A DNA stretch of 64,000 nucleotides from Rahnella sp. AA (GCF_002834385.1 NZ_PITQ01000001.1:124001-188000), one strand, 5' to 3'; positions 46,591 through 59,468 are shown, counted from the first letter of the stretch. The notes: a model not told the origin generated them from the sequence alone. Numbers and translations are program-made.

Positions 46591-47961
46591 TTACGGCATG
46601 AATAAGTAGATATTTTGGCCTTTACGTACAATGCTCAGGGCAATCAGATCGGGTTTGCTTTCAAGGATTTTACGCAAAGCCGCCAGATTCTCGAGTGGCT
46701 CGCGGTTTACCCCGATAATCACATCGTCTTTCTCAAGACCAATCTGATCCGCTGGCGTGCCTTTTTTCACGTCATCAACATGTACGCCTTTGCCGTTTTT
46801 ATCGGTCGGGTCGCTCAGCGTGACGCCCTGAAGTGCCGGGTTGAGCTTCTCAATACTGACTTCTACCGCCGGGCTTTTATCCAGTGTGACGCTCACTGTC
46901 ACCGGCTTACCTTCGCGCAGCAAGCCAATCTGCATGGTGACGCCAGGGCCTGCGGTACCCACTTTCGCACGCAATTCCGCGAAGCTGCTCAGGGTTTTTC
47001 CCTGCAACGTGATCAGTACGTCACCAGGTTTAATGCCCGCTTTCGCCGCAGCAGAATCAGGCAGAACTTCGTTGACGAATGCTCCACGCTGGCTGTCCAG
47101 TTTAAATGCCTGCGCCAGTTCAGGTGTCATTTCACTGCCACGGATCCCCAGCAGGCCGCGCTTCACTTCACCGAACTCGATCAACTGGTGGCTTAGGTTT
47201 TTCGCCATATTAACCGGGATTGCGAAACCAATACCGACGCTGCCGCCCTGGGAAGAGATAATGGCGGTGTTGATGCCAATCAGCTCGCCTTTCAGGTCAA
47301 GCAATGCGCCACCGGAGTTCCCACGGTTAATCGAGGCATCGGTTTGGATAAAGTTTTCCAACCCTTCAAGATTCAGGCCACTGCGACCCAATGCCGAAAC
47401 AATTCCGGATGTGACGGTCTGGCCGAGGCCAAACGGGTTACCCACGGCAACGGCAAAATCACCGACGCGCAGGTTGTCGGAATCCGCCATCGTGATTTGG
47501 GTGAGATTTTTAGCATCAATCAGCTGAATCACGGCGATGTCGGATTGATCGTCTTTACCAATAAGTTTGGCTTTGTATTCACGGCCGTCATTAAGCTGAA
47601 CGCTGATTTTGTCTGCGTTATTCACCACATGATTGTTGGTGAGCACGTAACCTTTTGCTGCATCAATGATGACGCCAGAGCCCAGACCTTCAAACGGCTG
47701 CGGGCCGGGATTTGGTTCAGGATCTTGCTGGCCGAAGAAGAATTTATATTCCGGTGGTACATCTGCACTCGGTGGTTGGGTGCCGGATACCTGAACACCA
47801 ACTACGGCAGGCAAGACTTTCTCCAGCATCGGAGCAAGGCTTGGTAACGGTTGTCCCTGAACTTCCGTCGGTAAAGCAGCATTCGCCATAGGCGCAGAAG
47901 CGAAAGTTAATCCAAGGCTAACAGCTAACACACTGAGCAAATATGACTTTTTCTTCATCAC
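46591..47961 (-). CDS. degQ: Periplasmic serine endoprotease DegQ
   Basis: DegQ is a soluble periplasmic HtrA-type protease/chaperone for unfolded envelope proteins. The 456-residue precursor has a signal peptide (SVLAVSLGLTFASAPMANA), triad H111 (NNHVVN), D141 (QSDIAV) and S216 (RGNSGGAL), then two PDZ domains (starting about 260 and 370). The LA-loop is short (FFGQQDPEPNPGPQPF), which favours DegQ over DegP. Two adjacent ATGs are possible starts. Confidence 0.95.
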   Translation of the reverse strand: MMKKKSYLLSVLAVSLGLTFASAPMANAALPTEVQGQPLPSLAPMLEKVLPAVVGVQVSGTQPPSADVPPEYKFFFGQQDPEPNPGPQPFEGLGSGVIIDAAKGYVLTNNHVVNNADKISVQLNDGREYKAKLIGKDDQSDIAVIQLIDAKNLTQITMADSDNLRVGDFAVAVGNPFGLGQTVTSGIVSALGRSGLNLEGLENFIQTDASINRGNSGGALLDLKGELIGINTAIISSQGGSVGIGFAIPVNMAKNLSHQLIEFGEVKRGLLGIRGSEMTPELAQAFKLDSQRGAFVNEVLPDSAAAKAGIKPGDVLITLQGKTLSSFAELRAKVGTAGPGVTMQIGLLREGKPVTVSVTLDKSPAVEVSIEKLNPALQGVTLSDPTDKNGKGVHVDDVKKGTPADQIGLEKDDVIIGVNREPLENLAALRKILESKPDLIALSIVRKGQNIYLFMP

Positions 47962-48116
47962 GATAACTCTCTCGCTTTCTGTAATGGACGTCAGGTTTGG
48001 GCAATAGAACAGTGATTCACAGCACGGGAAGGATCAGGTCGGGAGAACGTCGCGTGCATGAAGCATACGACGTTTTGAGTACCGGCGCGGTGAACCGCAC
48101 CGGTTAATGACATCTG

Positions 48117-48518
48117 TTATTTACGAACAGGACGCTCGCCGCGCAGCAAGCCTGATGCGCCATCAGAATAATCACGTGGCATCTGGACCGGAACCTGATC
48201 GTTATCGGCTTCAGAGCCTGTCAGGCGGTAGTTGAACGGATTTTCCTGTTCTGGCATATCGGGCAGCAGGTTGTTGGAACTCTTTGCCATATGCTGATAA
48301 AGCTGGCGGTAATCTGTCGCCATGTTATCAAGCAACTCAGCGCTGCGGGCAAAGTGGCCCACCAGTTCCTGACGATATTCATCGAGTTCTGCTTTGCTTT
48401 TCTCCAGCTCGTTTTTCATGACTTGTTGATCACGTAATTTACGATTACCAAAGCGCATCGCTACCGCACCAATCGCGATACCGACCACTAATCCAATGAG
48501 CGCATACTCCCAGGTCAT
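48117..48518 (-). CDS. zapG: Cell division/envelope protein ZapG (YhcB)
   Basis: ZapG is a small inner-membrane protein with a cytoplasmic coiled coil that links cell division, elongation and envelope synthesis. The 133-residue protein has an N-terminal membrane helix (ALIGLVVGIAIGAVAMRFG), a coiled coil (residues about 30-65) and a low-complexity tail with NPFNYRLTGS. It is divergent from zapE across 285 bases, as in E. coli. Confidence 0.94.
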   Translation of the reverse strand: MTWEYALIGLVVGIAIGAVAMRFGNRKLRDQQVMKNELEKSKAELDEYRQELVGHFARSAELLDNMATDYRQLYQHMAKSSNNLLPDMPEQENPFNYRLTGSEADNDQVPVQMPRDYSDGASGLLRGERPVRK

Positions 48519-48803
48519 AATGACTCCTATTTTGACTTCGTTGTCCCGCAGGGCTTTTTCACGTAACTTTTATGACTTAACTTTTTTGGACAATAGTTTT
48601 AACGTAATTGTCACACGAATTCGTCATGCAATAGCTCCACTATAACCGTTAACCTTGTCAGAGTGGAATCCTGCCGGGAAAATCACTGCTCCCTGTCGTT
48701 TTTTTCATACACAGACGGCAGGGAAATGCGGCGAACCCACAGTAAAAAAGCGGCTAAACAACGTGAAAAACGTAAAATTTTTTTCTCAGGGACGTTAACT
48801 AAC

Positions 48804-49943
48804 ATGCAACCCAAATCACCCCTTATTCTTTATCAGAGTGCCGTTGATGCCGGAGAGTTCCAGCCGGATGCCGTTCAGCAGCAGGCCGTCGGTCAGCTTG
48901 ACGTTATTTATCAGGCGCTTTCCGCTTTGCCCGTTGCCTCGCCAGCCCCTGCTGCGCGCGGTGGCTTGCTGGGCCGTTTGTTCGGTAAAGCGCCGGTAAA
49001 AACCGCCCAACGCCCGGTTCAGGGGCTGTATATGTGGGGCGGCGTCGGGCGCGGTAAAACCTGGCTGATGGATTTGTTTTTCCACAGTCTGCCCGGTGAA
49101 CGCAAACTGCGCCTGCATTTCCACCGCTTTATGCTGCGTGTCCATGAAGAACTGACGCAGCTTCAGGGCCAGGAAGATCCGCTGGAAGTCATCGCCGATA
49201 AATTCAAAACCGAAACCGATGTTCTGTGTTTCGACGAGTTTTTTGTCTCGGATATTACCGACGCTATGCTGCTGGCGACGCTGTTGCAGGCGTTATTTGC
49301 GCGCGGCATCACGCTGATTGCGACGTCCAACATTCCGCCAGATCAGCTGTACCGTAACGGATTGCAGCGCGCACGGTTCCTGCCCGCCATTGATCTGATT
49401 AAGGAGTACTGCGATGTGCTGAATGTGGACGCGGGCATTGATTATCGTCTGCGCACATTAACGCAGGCGAATTTATGGCTGTCTCCGGCAGGTCCTGAAG
49501 CGACGGTTGCGATGCAAAGCATGCTGGGGAAACTGACCGGTAACCACAGCGGAGATTCTGGTGCTGAACCGGTGATGCTGGAAGTGAATCACCGGCCGTT
49601 GCAGGCGCTCGCGGCGGTAGACGGCGTTCTGGCGGTAGAATTCCATACCTTATGTGAAGAAGCGCGCAGCCAGCTCGACTATATTGCGCTGTCGAAAATC
49701 TACCACAGCGTGTTGCTGCATAACGTTCCTGTGATGGCTGCTGACAGCGAGAATGCGGCGCGGCGTTTTCTGGCGCTGGTCGATGAGTTCTACGAACGCC
49801 ATGTGAAACTGGTGATTTCAGCAGCGGTACCGATGTTTGAGATTTATCAGGGCGAGCGTCTGAAGTTTGAATATCAGCGCTGTCTGTCGCGCCTGCAGGA
49901 GATGCAAAGCGAGGAATACCTCAAACGTCCGCATCTGCCGTGA
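48804..49943 (+). CDS. zapE: Cell division ATPase ZapE
   Basis: ZapE is an AFG1-like AAA+ ATPase that destabilises FtsZ filaments and helps division under stress. The ATG at 48804 gives 379 residues, close to E. coli (375). Walker A is GGVGRGKTW (near 79-87) and Walker B VLCFDEFFVSD; LIATSNIPPDQLYRNGLQRARFLP split here is the sensor region. The open frame runs back to 48663 but without family similarity or a good ribosome-binding site there. Confidence 0.95.
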   Translation: MQPKSPLILYQSAVDAGEFQPDAVQQQAVGQLDVIYQALSALPVASPAPAARGGLLGRLFGKAPVKTAQRPVQGLYMWGGVGRGKTWLMDLFFHSLPGERKLRLHFHRFMLRVHEELTQLQGQEDPLEVIADKFKTETDVLCFDEFFVSDITDAMLLATLLQALFARGITLIATSNIPPDQLYRNGLQRARFLPAIDLIKEYCDVLNVDAGIDYRLRTLTQANLWLSPAGPEATVAMQSMLGKLTGNHSGDSGAEPVMLEVNHRPLQALAAVDGVLAVEFHTLCEEARSQLDYIALSKIYHSVLLHNVPVMAADSENAARRFLALVDEFYERHVKLVISAAVPMFEIYQGERLKFEYQRCLSRLQEMQSEEYLKRPHLP

Positions 49944-50054
49944 TTTTAGGTTGATTATTATTTGTTCGATTTGTGATATAAAAGCGTCTGTCGTTTTTGC
50001 AAGGCGAACCCTCCGGGCGACTTGAGGGAAATCTTTCTTTTTGTCGAAAAAGGG

Positions 50055-50084
50055 TTCGATCTTTGCAGAGGACTTCTCTATAAT
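50055..50084 (+). promoter_or_regulatory. Putative sigma-70 promoter of rplM-rpsI
   Basis: A perfect -10 hexamer TATAAT at 50079-50084 with TTCGAT 18 bases upstream (50055-50060). It leaves a leader of about 170 bases before rplM, where autoregulation by L13 would act. The remaining 318-base gap between zapE and rplM has no gene. Confidence 0.55.
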
Positions 50085-50246
50085 CTTGCGACCCCACGTT
50101 ACTACAAAGTTTTTTTCCCGAAACTTTATAAGTGCCAGCATTGGCTATTCGAAGGGGTAGGTTTGCTGGACGATGGTCGTGTGAACCTCAAATACTTATT
50201 TTATAAACAAGTAAGCGTTCGGGTGTTCGCCAACGTGTAACTTTAA

Positions 50247-50690
<444 letters not shown>

Positions 50691-50703
50691 TTCGGGATTA
50701 TAG

Positions 50704-51099
<396 letters not shown>

Positions 51100-51147
51100 T
51101 TTTCTGCTGCTTACGCAGCTCAGTGCTTCGGCACGAAAATCAGCGTC

Positions 51148-51177
51148 AAAAACCCGGTGTTTCACCGGGTTTTTTTA
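51148..51177 (+). terminator. Terminator after rpsI
   Basis: AAACCCGGTG-TTT-CACCGGGTTTTTTT; a tight GC stem with a seven-T tail. The rest of the 334-base rpsI-sspA gap holds no gene and presumably the sspA promoter. Confidence 0.93.
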
Positions 51178-51433
51178 TGCCTGTGATTCAGGCTTTCAGG
51201 AGAAAATGATCTCCTGACACACAATTCCCCATGAAATCGTCTCACCGTCCCCCACAGCCTGCTTAAAATCTGGTAAACTATCACACACTTTTGTGCCTAT
51301 TCGCCGAGCAGTTGACGTTGCCGCGCTTCCTGGCTGGGTTCGCCTTGCCTATGGTTGTCTATGAAACTACGGGACAAAAACTGCAGGCTGGCGATAACTC
51401 GCTGTAATATTCTAGATAAACTTGGAGGTTTTC

Positions 51434-52075
51434 ATGGCTGTCGCTGCCAACAAACGTTCGGTAATGACGCTGTTTTCCGGCCCGACCGACATTTTTAGCC
51501 ATCAAGTACGTATCGTACTGGCGGAAAAAGGTGTCAGTGTCGAGATCGAGCAGGTTGAGATGGATCACCTGCCGCAGGATCTTATTGACCTCAACCCGTA
51601 TCGCACCGTTCCAACGCTGGTCGATCGTGAGCTGACCCTGTTCGAATCCCGCATCATTATGGAATATCTTGATGAGCGTTTCCCGCACCCACCACTGATG
51701 CCGGTTTACCCGGTTGCCCGTGGCGAGAGCCGTCTGATGATGCATCGCATCGAAAACGACTGGTACTCTCTGATGCGTCAAATCGAACAAGGTTCTGCGA
51801 CCGAAGCAGATGCTGCGCGTAAACAACTTCGCGAAGAGTTGCTGGCGATTGCGCCAATTTTCTCTTATATGCCTTACTTCAAAAGCGAAGAGTTCAGCCT
51901 GGTTGATTGCTACCTGGCTCCGCTGCTGTGGCGTTTGCCAGAACTGGGTATCGAGTTGTCAGGTGCCGGTTCTAAAGAGCTGAAAGGCTATATGACTCGC
52001 GTCTTTGAACGTGATGCGTTCCTGGCTTCCCTGACTGAAGCTGAGCGCGAAATGCGTTTGCATACCCGAGGTTAA
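51434..52075 (+). CDS. sspA: Stringent starvation protein A
   Basis: SspA is a glutathione-transferase-like protein without GST activity that binds sigma-70 RNA polymerase, lowers H-NS levels and supports acid and starvation survival. The ATG at 51434, with GGAGG at 51424-51428, gives 213 residues starting MAVAANKRSVMTLFSGPTD. YLDERFPHPPLMPVYPVARG is the conserved surface pocket region, split here across two lines of the fold. sspB follows after 3 bases. Confidence 0.97.
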   Translation: MAVAANKRSVMTLFSGPTDIFSHQVRIVLAEKGVSVEIEQVEMDHLPQDLIDLNPYRTVPTLVDRELTLFESRIIMEYLDERFPHPPLMPVYPVARGESRLMMHRIENDWYSLMRQIEQGSATEADAARKQLREELLAIAPIFSYMPYFKSEEFSLVDCYLAPLLWRLPELGIELSGAGSKELKGYMTRVFERDAFLASLTEAEREMRLHTRG

Positions 52076-52078
52076 GGT

Positions 52079-52573
52079 ATGGAGATGACCGACATGACTC
52101 CGCGTCGCCCCTATTTGCTACGGGCTTTTTATGACTGGCTGCTAGACAACCAGTTAACTCCGCATCTGGTGGTTGACGTGACGATGCCTGGCGTGATGGT
52201 GCCGATGGAGTTTGCGCGTGACGGACAAATTGTTCTGAACGTTGCACCGCGTGCTGTCGGCAATCTCGAACTGGGCAACGACGATGTACGCTTCAATGCA
52301 CGTTTTGGCGGCGTACCGCGTAACGTTTTTGTCCCAATTGCCGCCGTTTTGGCCATTTATGCCCGTGAGAATGGTGCAGGTACCATGTTCGAACCTGAGC
52401 CTGCTTACGAAGCTGAAGGTGCCTTTGATGGCGATCTGAGCGTAGAAGAGCCGTCAGAGCCAACGATGTCAGTCATTGATGGCGATTTGCCCGATGTGGC
52501 TGAAGACGATTCGGATGACGAGCCGCCGACTCCGCCACGCGGTGGTCGCCCGGCACTGCGCGTTGTGAAATAA
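52079..52573 (+). CDS. sspB: ClpXP adaptor SspB
   Basis: SspB delivers ssrA-tagged proteins and some other substrates to the ClpXP protease. The 164-residue protein has the folded substrate-binding domain (TPRRPYLLRAFYDWLLDNQ) and a flexible acidic linker ending in the ClpX-docking tail RGGRPALRVVK. ATGs at 52079 and 52085 are both possible starts. It is cotranscribed with sspA. Confidence 0.97.
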   Translation: MEMTDMTPRRPYLLRAFYDWLLDNQLTPHLVVDVTMPGVMVPMEFARDGQIVLNVAPRAVGNLELGNDDVRFNARFGGVPRNVFVPIAAVLAIYARENGAGTMFEPEPAYEAEGAFDGDLSVEEPSEPTMSVIDGDLPDVAEDDSDDEPPTPPRGGRPALRVVK

Positions 52574-52600
52574 CACCGCGCTTGTCATCTCATCCGGCTA

Positions 52601-52630
52601 AAACCCTGCGTTGCTACGCGGGGTTTTTTA
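52601..52630 (+). terminator. Terminator after sspB
   Basis: AAACCCTGCG (52601-52610) pairs with CGCGGGGTTT across a 6-base loop, followed by further T residues. Confidence 0.88.
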
Positions 52631-52662
52631 TTGCCTGAATTTGGCCTCAGGCGTTCTCTTAC

Positions 52663-52691
52663 TCAATAAAAAAGGCCGCTTTCGCGGCCTT
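52663..52691 (-). terminator. Terminator after gltD (minus strand)
   Basis: AAGGCCGC-TTTC-GCGGCCTT at 52672-52691; on the minus strand the stem is followed by TTTTATTGAG. It ends the leftward gltBD operon. Confidence 0.88.
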
Positions 52692-52710
52692 CGTGAAGAA
52701 CAAAATGAAA

Positions 52711-54138
<1,428 letters not shown>

Positions 54139-57100
54139 TTACTGCGCTTGTACCCGCAGCTCAGCTGCGGAACGACTACGGTGACCCAACAATGCTTTGA
54201 CATCACTGGACTTCGGTTTTATCAGGGCAAATTTAGGCGCCCATTCCGGCCAGTTCGCCAAAATCTCTTCACCACGGGTCGATGCGGTCAACTGTACGTG
54301 TTCGATGATCAAACCGCGCAGATGCTCTTCATGGATAGCCAGGTCGGCCACTTCCAGGACTTCAACCAGTTCCGGGTTAACGCGTTTGCGGAATTCGCCG
54401 TCTTCATCGAGAACGTAAGCGAAACCACCGGTCATGCCTGCGCCAAAGTTAACGCCGGTACGACCCAGAACACACACAATACCGCCGGTCATGTATTCAC
54501 AACCGTTATCGCCGATGCCTTCAACCACGGTGATAGCACCGGAGTTACGCACCGCGAAACGCTCGCCCGCACGGCCAGCCGCAAACATCTTGCCGCCGGT
54601 TGCGCCATATAGACAGGTGTTACCGATAATGCTGGCTTCGTGGCTGCGGAACGCTGAACCGATTGGCGGACGAATCGCAATCCGGCCACCGGCCATGCCT
54701 TTGCCCACGTAGTCGTTCGCGTCACCGGTCAGCATTAAATCTACGCCGCCTGCGTTCCAGACGCCAAAGCTTTGACCTGCGGTGCCGTTAAAGTTAATAC
54801 GTACCGGATCTGCCGCCATGCCCTGATCGCCATGCTTTTCAGCAATCGCGCCGGACAATGTCGCACCGACTGAACGGTCAGTGTTGCGGATATCGAAGTA
54901 GAACGCTTTGCTCTGCTTAGAATCGATATGTGGCGCAGCCTGTTCCAGAATATCTTTGTTCAGCTGGCCTTTGTCGAACGCCGGGTTGCCTTCAGTGCAG
55001 TACACCGCTTTGCCTTCGTGCGGCGTCGCGGTTGCCAGCATCGCAGACAGATCCAGATTGTTTTGTTTCGCCGTGAAGCCATCCAGTTCGGTGAGCAGAT
55101 CGGTACGACCAATCAGATCCACCAGCTGGCTGACACCCAGTTCGGCCATGATTTCACGGGTTTCCTGCGTGATAAACTTGAAGTAGTTCGTCACACGTTC
55201 TGGCAGGCCGTGATAATGGTTACGACGCAGTTTGTCATCCTGAGTTGCCACACCCGTTGCGCAGTTATTCAGGTGGCAAATACGCAGGTATTTACAACCC
55301 AGCGCGACCATCGGGCCGGTACCGAAACCGAAGCTTTCAGCGCCCAGGATTGCCGCTTTGATGATGTCCAGACCGGTTTTCAGGCCGCCATCAACTTGTA
55401 AACGAATTTTGTGACGCAGGCCGTTAGCCACCAGCGCCTGCTGTGTTTCCACCAGGCCCAGTTCCCACGGACAGCCCGCGTATTTGACCGAAGACAGCGG
55501 GCTTGCGCCGGTGCCGCCGTCGTAACCTGCGATAGTGATCAGGTCTGCATACGCTTTCGCCACGCCGACCGCAATGGTGCCAACGCCCGGTTCTGAAACC
55601 AGTTTCACCGAAATCATTGCTTTCGGGTTGACCTGTTTCAAGTCGAAGATCAGCTGTGCCAGATCCTCGATGGAATAAATATCGTGGTGAGGCGGTGGAG
55701 AAATCAGGGTCACGCCCGGCACGGAATAACGCAGCTTCGCGATGTACGGCGTCACTTTGTCACCCGGCAACTGGCCGCCTTCGCCTGGTTTTGCACCTTG
55801 CGCCACTTTGATCTGAATAACGTCAGCATTCACCAGATACGCTGGCGTCACGCCGAATCGACCCGACGCTACCTGTTTGATGCGTGATACTTTATTGGTG
55901 CCGTAACGCGCAGGGTCTTCGCCACCTTCGCCGGAGTTAGAACGTCCGCCGATGCTGTTCATCGCTTCGGCCAGAGACTCATGCGCTTCAGGGCTTAACG
56001 CACCGATAGACATTGCCGCGGTATCGAAACGGGTAAACAGACCTTCAGCCGGTTCTACCTGATCAACCGGAATCGGCTGGCCTTTCGGCGTGACTTTCAG
56101 CAAGTCGCGCAGTGTCGCCACCGGGCGCTCGTTCACCAGTTTTGCGTAAGCTTTATAATCGTCGTAATCGCCGCTGTTCACTGCGGTTTGCAGCGTGGTG
56201 ACGACGTCAGGGTTGTACGCGTGATATTCGCCGCCGTGGACAAATTTCAGCAGACCGCCCTGATCCAAAGTTTTGCGTTTCAGCCAGGCGCGTTTGGACA
56301 GGTTCAGCAGATCCTGTTCAAAGTCGCTGTAACCGGCACCGCCTATGCGGCTGACCACGCCGTTGAAGCAGGTGTTGCACAAATCTTTCGCCAGGCCGAC
56401 GGCTTCAAACAGTTTCGAACAACGGTAAGAGGCGACGGTGGAAATGCCCATTTTGGACATGATTTTGTACAGACCTTTGTTGATGCCGTTACGGTAGTTC
56501 AGCATCACTTCACGGTATTTTTTCTCGATGACCTGCGAATCCACCAGCTTGGCCAGCGTTTCGTAGGCCAGATATGGATAAACCGCGGTCGCACCGAAGC
56601 CGATCAGCACGGCAAAGTGGTGCGGGTCGCGTGCGCTGGCGGTTTCAACAATGATGTTGGCGTCGCAGCGCAGGCTTTTTTCCACCAGACGCAACTGCAA
56701 CGCGCCGACGGCCATTGGCGCAGGAAGTGGCAAGCGGTTTGGTGCAATGTTGCGGTCAGACAGCACCAGCAGAACCGCGCCGTTACGCACTTTCTGTTCG
56801 CCTTCGTCACAGAGCTTCTGGACGAACTGCTCCATATTCTGCTCGGTCGGATCGTAAGTCAGATCCAGCGTTTCCGCTCGATAGTGTTTGCTGTCGAGCG
56901 TGGTCAGCTGTTTGAAATCAGACCACAGCAGGATTGGCGATTTGAAACTCAGACGGTGTGCCTGACCTTCAGCTTCGCAAAATACGTTCATTTCGCGGCC
57001 AATGCTGGTCGCCAGAGACATCACGTGCGCTTCACGTAGCGGGTCGATTGGCGGGTTGGTCACCTGCGCAAATTGCTGGCGGAAGTAGTCATACACGATG

Positions 57101-58596
57101 CGAGGACGGCTGGAGAGCACGGCAAATGGCGTATCGTCGCCCATTGAACCGACGGCTTCCTGACCGTTCTCACCCAACACGCGGATGATCTGATCTAATT
57201 CTTCGCTGCTGTAGCCAAACTGTTTCTGGAAGGTTTCCAGCGTGCTGTCATCGAGCTCGCGGCTGCCGACCTGATCTTCAGCCAGATCTTCAAACGGCAC
57301 CAGACGCTGAACGTTTTTCTCCATCCATTGCTTATAGGGATGGCGGCCTTTCAGGTCGTTATCCGTTTCTGCCGAGTGGTGGATTTTACCGCTGCGGGTA
57401 TCGATCACCATCAGTTCGCCCGGGCCAACGCGGCCTTTCTCAACGACTTCATCAGGCTGGTAATCCCAGATCCCGACTTCTGACGCGCAGGTGATCAGCT
57501 TGTCTTTGGTGATGACATAACGCGCCGGACGCAAACCGTTACGGTCGAGGTTACAGGCGGCGTAGCGGCCATCTGACATCACGATACCGGCCGGGCCATC
57601 CCACGGCTCCATGTGCATGGAGTTAAAGTCGAAGAACGCGCGTAAATCGTCGTCCATATCCGGGTTTTGCTGCCAGGCTGGCGGAACCAGCAAACGCATG
57701 GCGCGCAGCAAATCCATACCGCCGGCCAGGAACAGTTCCAGCATGTTGTCCAGCGAACTGGAGTCCGAGCCGGTTTCATTCACGAACGGTGAGGCGTCTT
57801 GCAGATCGGGGATCAGCGGCGTTTTGAATTTATACGCACGGGCGCGGGCCCACTGGCGGTTACCGGTGATGGTGTTGATTTCGCCGTTGTGCGCCAGATA
57901 GCGGAAAGGCTGAGCCAGTTGCCAGCGCGGTACGGTGTTGGTCGAGAAACGCTGGTGGAACAGGCAAATTGCTGATTCCAGGCGCAGGTCGGCCAGGTCT
58001 AAATAGAAGCGTGGCAGATCCGCAGGCATACACAGGCCTTTGTAGATCGTAACCACGTTGGAGAAACTGCACACATAGAAGTCTTTATCCTGAATGCGTT
58101 TCTCAATACGGCGGCGCGCCATGTACAGACGGCGTTCCATGTCACGCGGACGCCAGCCGGCGGGTGCGTTAACAAAAATTTGTTCGATACGAGGCAGGGA
58201 GGAAAGCGCGATTTCACCGAGTACGTCCGGGTTAGTCGGAACGTCACGCCAGCCCACCACGGACAGCGTCTCGTTTTGCAACTCTTCTTCAACAATGCGG
58301 CGGCTCGCCTCAGCTTCTTTTTCATCTTTGCTGAGGAACAGCATGCCGACGGCATAGTTCTTCGCCAGGCGCCAGCCGCGCTCTTCGGCAATCATGCGGA
58401 AGAAGCGGTCAGGTTTTTGTAAATGCAGGCCGCAACCGTCGCCGGTCTTGCCGTCAGCAAGGATCGCGCCACGGTGTTGCATACGGGCCAGTGCGTGGAT
58501 CGCGGTACGCACGACCTTATGGCTAGGTTCGCCTTCTATATGGGCGATCAGGCCGAAACCACAGTTGTCCCTCTCTTGGGATTTATCGTACAACAT
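54139..58596 (-). CDS. gltB: Glutamate synthase large subunit GltB
   Basis: GltB makes two glutamates from glutamine and 2-oxoglutarate, the high-affinity ammonium assimilation route with glutamine synthetase. I start at the ATG at 58596, preceded by GGGGAGG with 8-base spacing, giving 1485 residues; an upstream ATG at 58671 overlaps non-conserved leader. After processing the N-terminal nucleophile would be C12 (DNCGFGLIAHIEG). Domains: class II amidotransferase, central, FMN-binding synthase with the 3Fe-4S cysteines (CKYLRICHLNNC), and the C-terminal beta-helix (GGEYMTGG-like repeats). Confidence 0.96.
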   Translation of the reverse strand: MLYDKSQERDNCGFGLIAHIEGEPSHKVVRTAIHALARMQHRGAILADGKTGDGCGLHLQKPDRFFRMIAEERGWRLAKNYAVGMLFLSKDEKEAEASRRIVEEELQNETLSVVGWRDVPTNPDVLGEIALSSLPRIEQIFVNAPAGWRPRDMERRLYMARRRIEKRIQDKDFYVCSFSNVVTIYKGLCMPADLPRFYLDLADLRLESAICLFHQRFSTNTVPRWQLAQPFRYLAHNGEINTITGNRQWARARAYKFKTPLIPDLQDASPFVNETGSDSSSLDNMLELFLAGGMDLLRAMRLLVPPAWQQNPDMDDDLRAFFDFNSMHMEPWDGPAGIVMSDGRYAACNLDRNGLRPARYVITKDKLITCASEVGIWDYQPDEVVEKGRVGPGELMVIDTRSGKIHHSAETDNDLKGRHPYKQWMEKNVQRLVPFEDLAEDQVGSRELDDSTLETFQKQFGYSSEELDQIIRVLGENGQEAVGSMGDDTPFAVLSSRPRIVYDYFRQQFAQVTNPPIDPLREAHVMSLATSIGREMNVFCEAEGQAHRLSFKSPILLWSDFKQLTTLDSKHYRAETLDLTYDPTEQNMEQFVQKLCDEGEQKVRNGAVLLVLSDRNIAPNRLPLPAPMAVGALQLRLVEKSLRCDANIIVETASARDPHHFAVLIGFGATAVYPYLAYETLAKLVDSQVIEKKYREVMLNYRNGINKGLYKIMSKMGISTVASYRCSKLFEAVGLAKDLCNTCFNGVVSRIGGAGYSDFEQDLLNLSKRAWLKRKTLDQGGLLKFVHGGEYHAYNPDVVTTLQTAVNSGDYDDYKAYAKLVNERPVATLRDLLKVTPKGQPIPVDQVEPAEGLFTRFDTAAMSIGALSPEAHESLAEAMNSIGGRSNSGEGGEDPARYGTNKVSRIKQVASGRFGVTPAYLVNADVIQIKVAQGAKPGEGGQLPGDKVTPYIAKLRYSVPGVTLISPPPHHDIYSIEDLAQLIFDLKQVNPKAMISVKLVSEPGVGTIAVGVAKAYADLITIAGYDGGTGASPLSSVKYAGCPWELGLVETQQALVANGLRHKIRLQVDGGLKTGLDIIKAAILGAESFGFGTGPMVALGCKYLRICHLNNCATGVATQDDKLRRNHYHGLPERVTNYFKFITQETREIMAELGVSQLVDLIGRTDLLTELDGFTAKQNNLDLSAMLATATPHEGKAVYCTEGNPAFDKGQLNKDILEQAAPHIDSKQSKAFYFDIRNTDRSVGATLSGAIAEKHGDQGMAADPVRINFNGTAGQSFGVWNAGGVDLMLTGDANDYVGKGMAGGRIAIRPPIGSAFRSHEASIIGNTCLYGATGGKMFAAGRAGERFAVRNSGAITVVEGIGDNGCEYMTGGIVCVLGRTGVNFGAGMTGGFAYVLDEDGEFRKRVNPELVEVLEVADLAIHEEHLRGLIIEHVQLTASTRGEEILANWPEWAPKFALIKPKSSDVKALLGHRSRSAAELRVQAQ

Positions 58597-59468
58597 AACG
58601 TGAACCTCCCCAGGCTCTGCGAGACTCACACACCAAACGCGAGTGGACTTATTCACAGAGTTTATCCGCAATAGCGCGCACTCTTGCGGTGCGTTTATTG
58701 CCCGGACATCTCCGTCAAAGGCCTCTCGTGATGGTTCTCACAAGTGGTGGTTGACTTGTTTTAATGAGGGAGTCTTCAATTACTGCATAAATATGACGAG
58801 TTGCTCACCCGTCGAGATTGCTTCCAGCGGACTCCCAACTTAGCGAGAAAGCACAGACAGGTCAAATGGCGATTTAAGTTATATTAAAAGTGATATAAAG
58901 GCATTTAATTATATGAAAAATATACTAATTATGGCATTTTCATTGGCATATTTTCGATGTGGATACGCGCATAAAGTGTGAGCTGACTCACTATAGGAAA
59001 AGCTTAAGATCTCCGCACCGTGCTGGCAGACTCGTAATTACCAGTATTTTATACTGGAAAATGCTGACCCTATGCGGTTTGTCACTGTTTTTAACCTGAC
59101 AGTAATAATGTGTTAGTCCGGTATTTGTAATAAGAATTATTCATACTGCCATGAATGACTTTATTTGCAGTAATAATGAATAGTTATGCCTGCGCGAAAT
59201 GCGCCGAGGGGAAAGTAATTCGGATGATAAAAGGATAAAGATGTTGGGCGAACGGCAGTTGGCCGCGTTATCAGCTCAATAAAGCCGGCCGATATTAATA
59301 ATATCACCCTACAGAATAGTCAATAACTCTGCCCTTATTTCCTGCATTGCACCATGACAAGCCCTTACAAGGTGCATCTCACAAACTTTGTGCTCAATTC
59401 CTCCCCTGTTCTCACGCCGGGAATATTTTGCGGTATGATTCAGTCGACTTCGTTTTAAGGGAACCGTT
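58597..59468. other. Long divergent region between gltB and arcB
   Basis: About 870 bases with no credible gene. The part next to gltB should contain its promoter and Lrp/IHF-type control sites; 58860-58960 is strikingly AT-rich. A 13-codon frame at 59241-59282 has a ribosome-binding-like AAAGGATAAAG before it but nothing more to support it. The arcB promoter lies near the right end, where TAAGGGAACC forms its ribosome-binding site. Confidence 0.5.

Noticed and set aside
56188-57039. 283-codon plus-strand frame opposite gltB
   Set aside because: Antisense to a conserved part of gltB and without its own signals.
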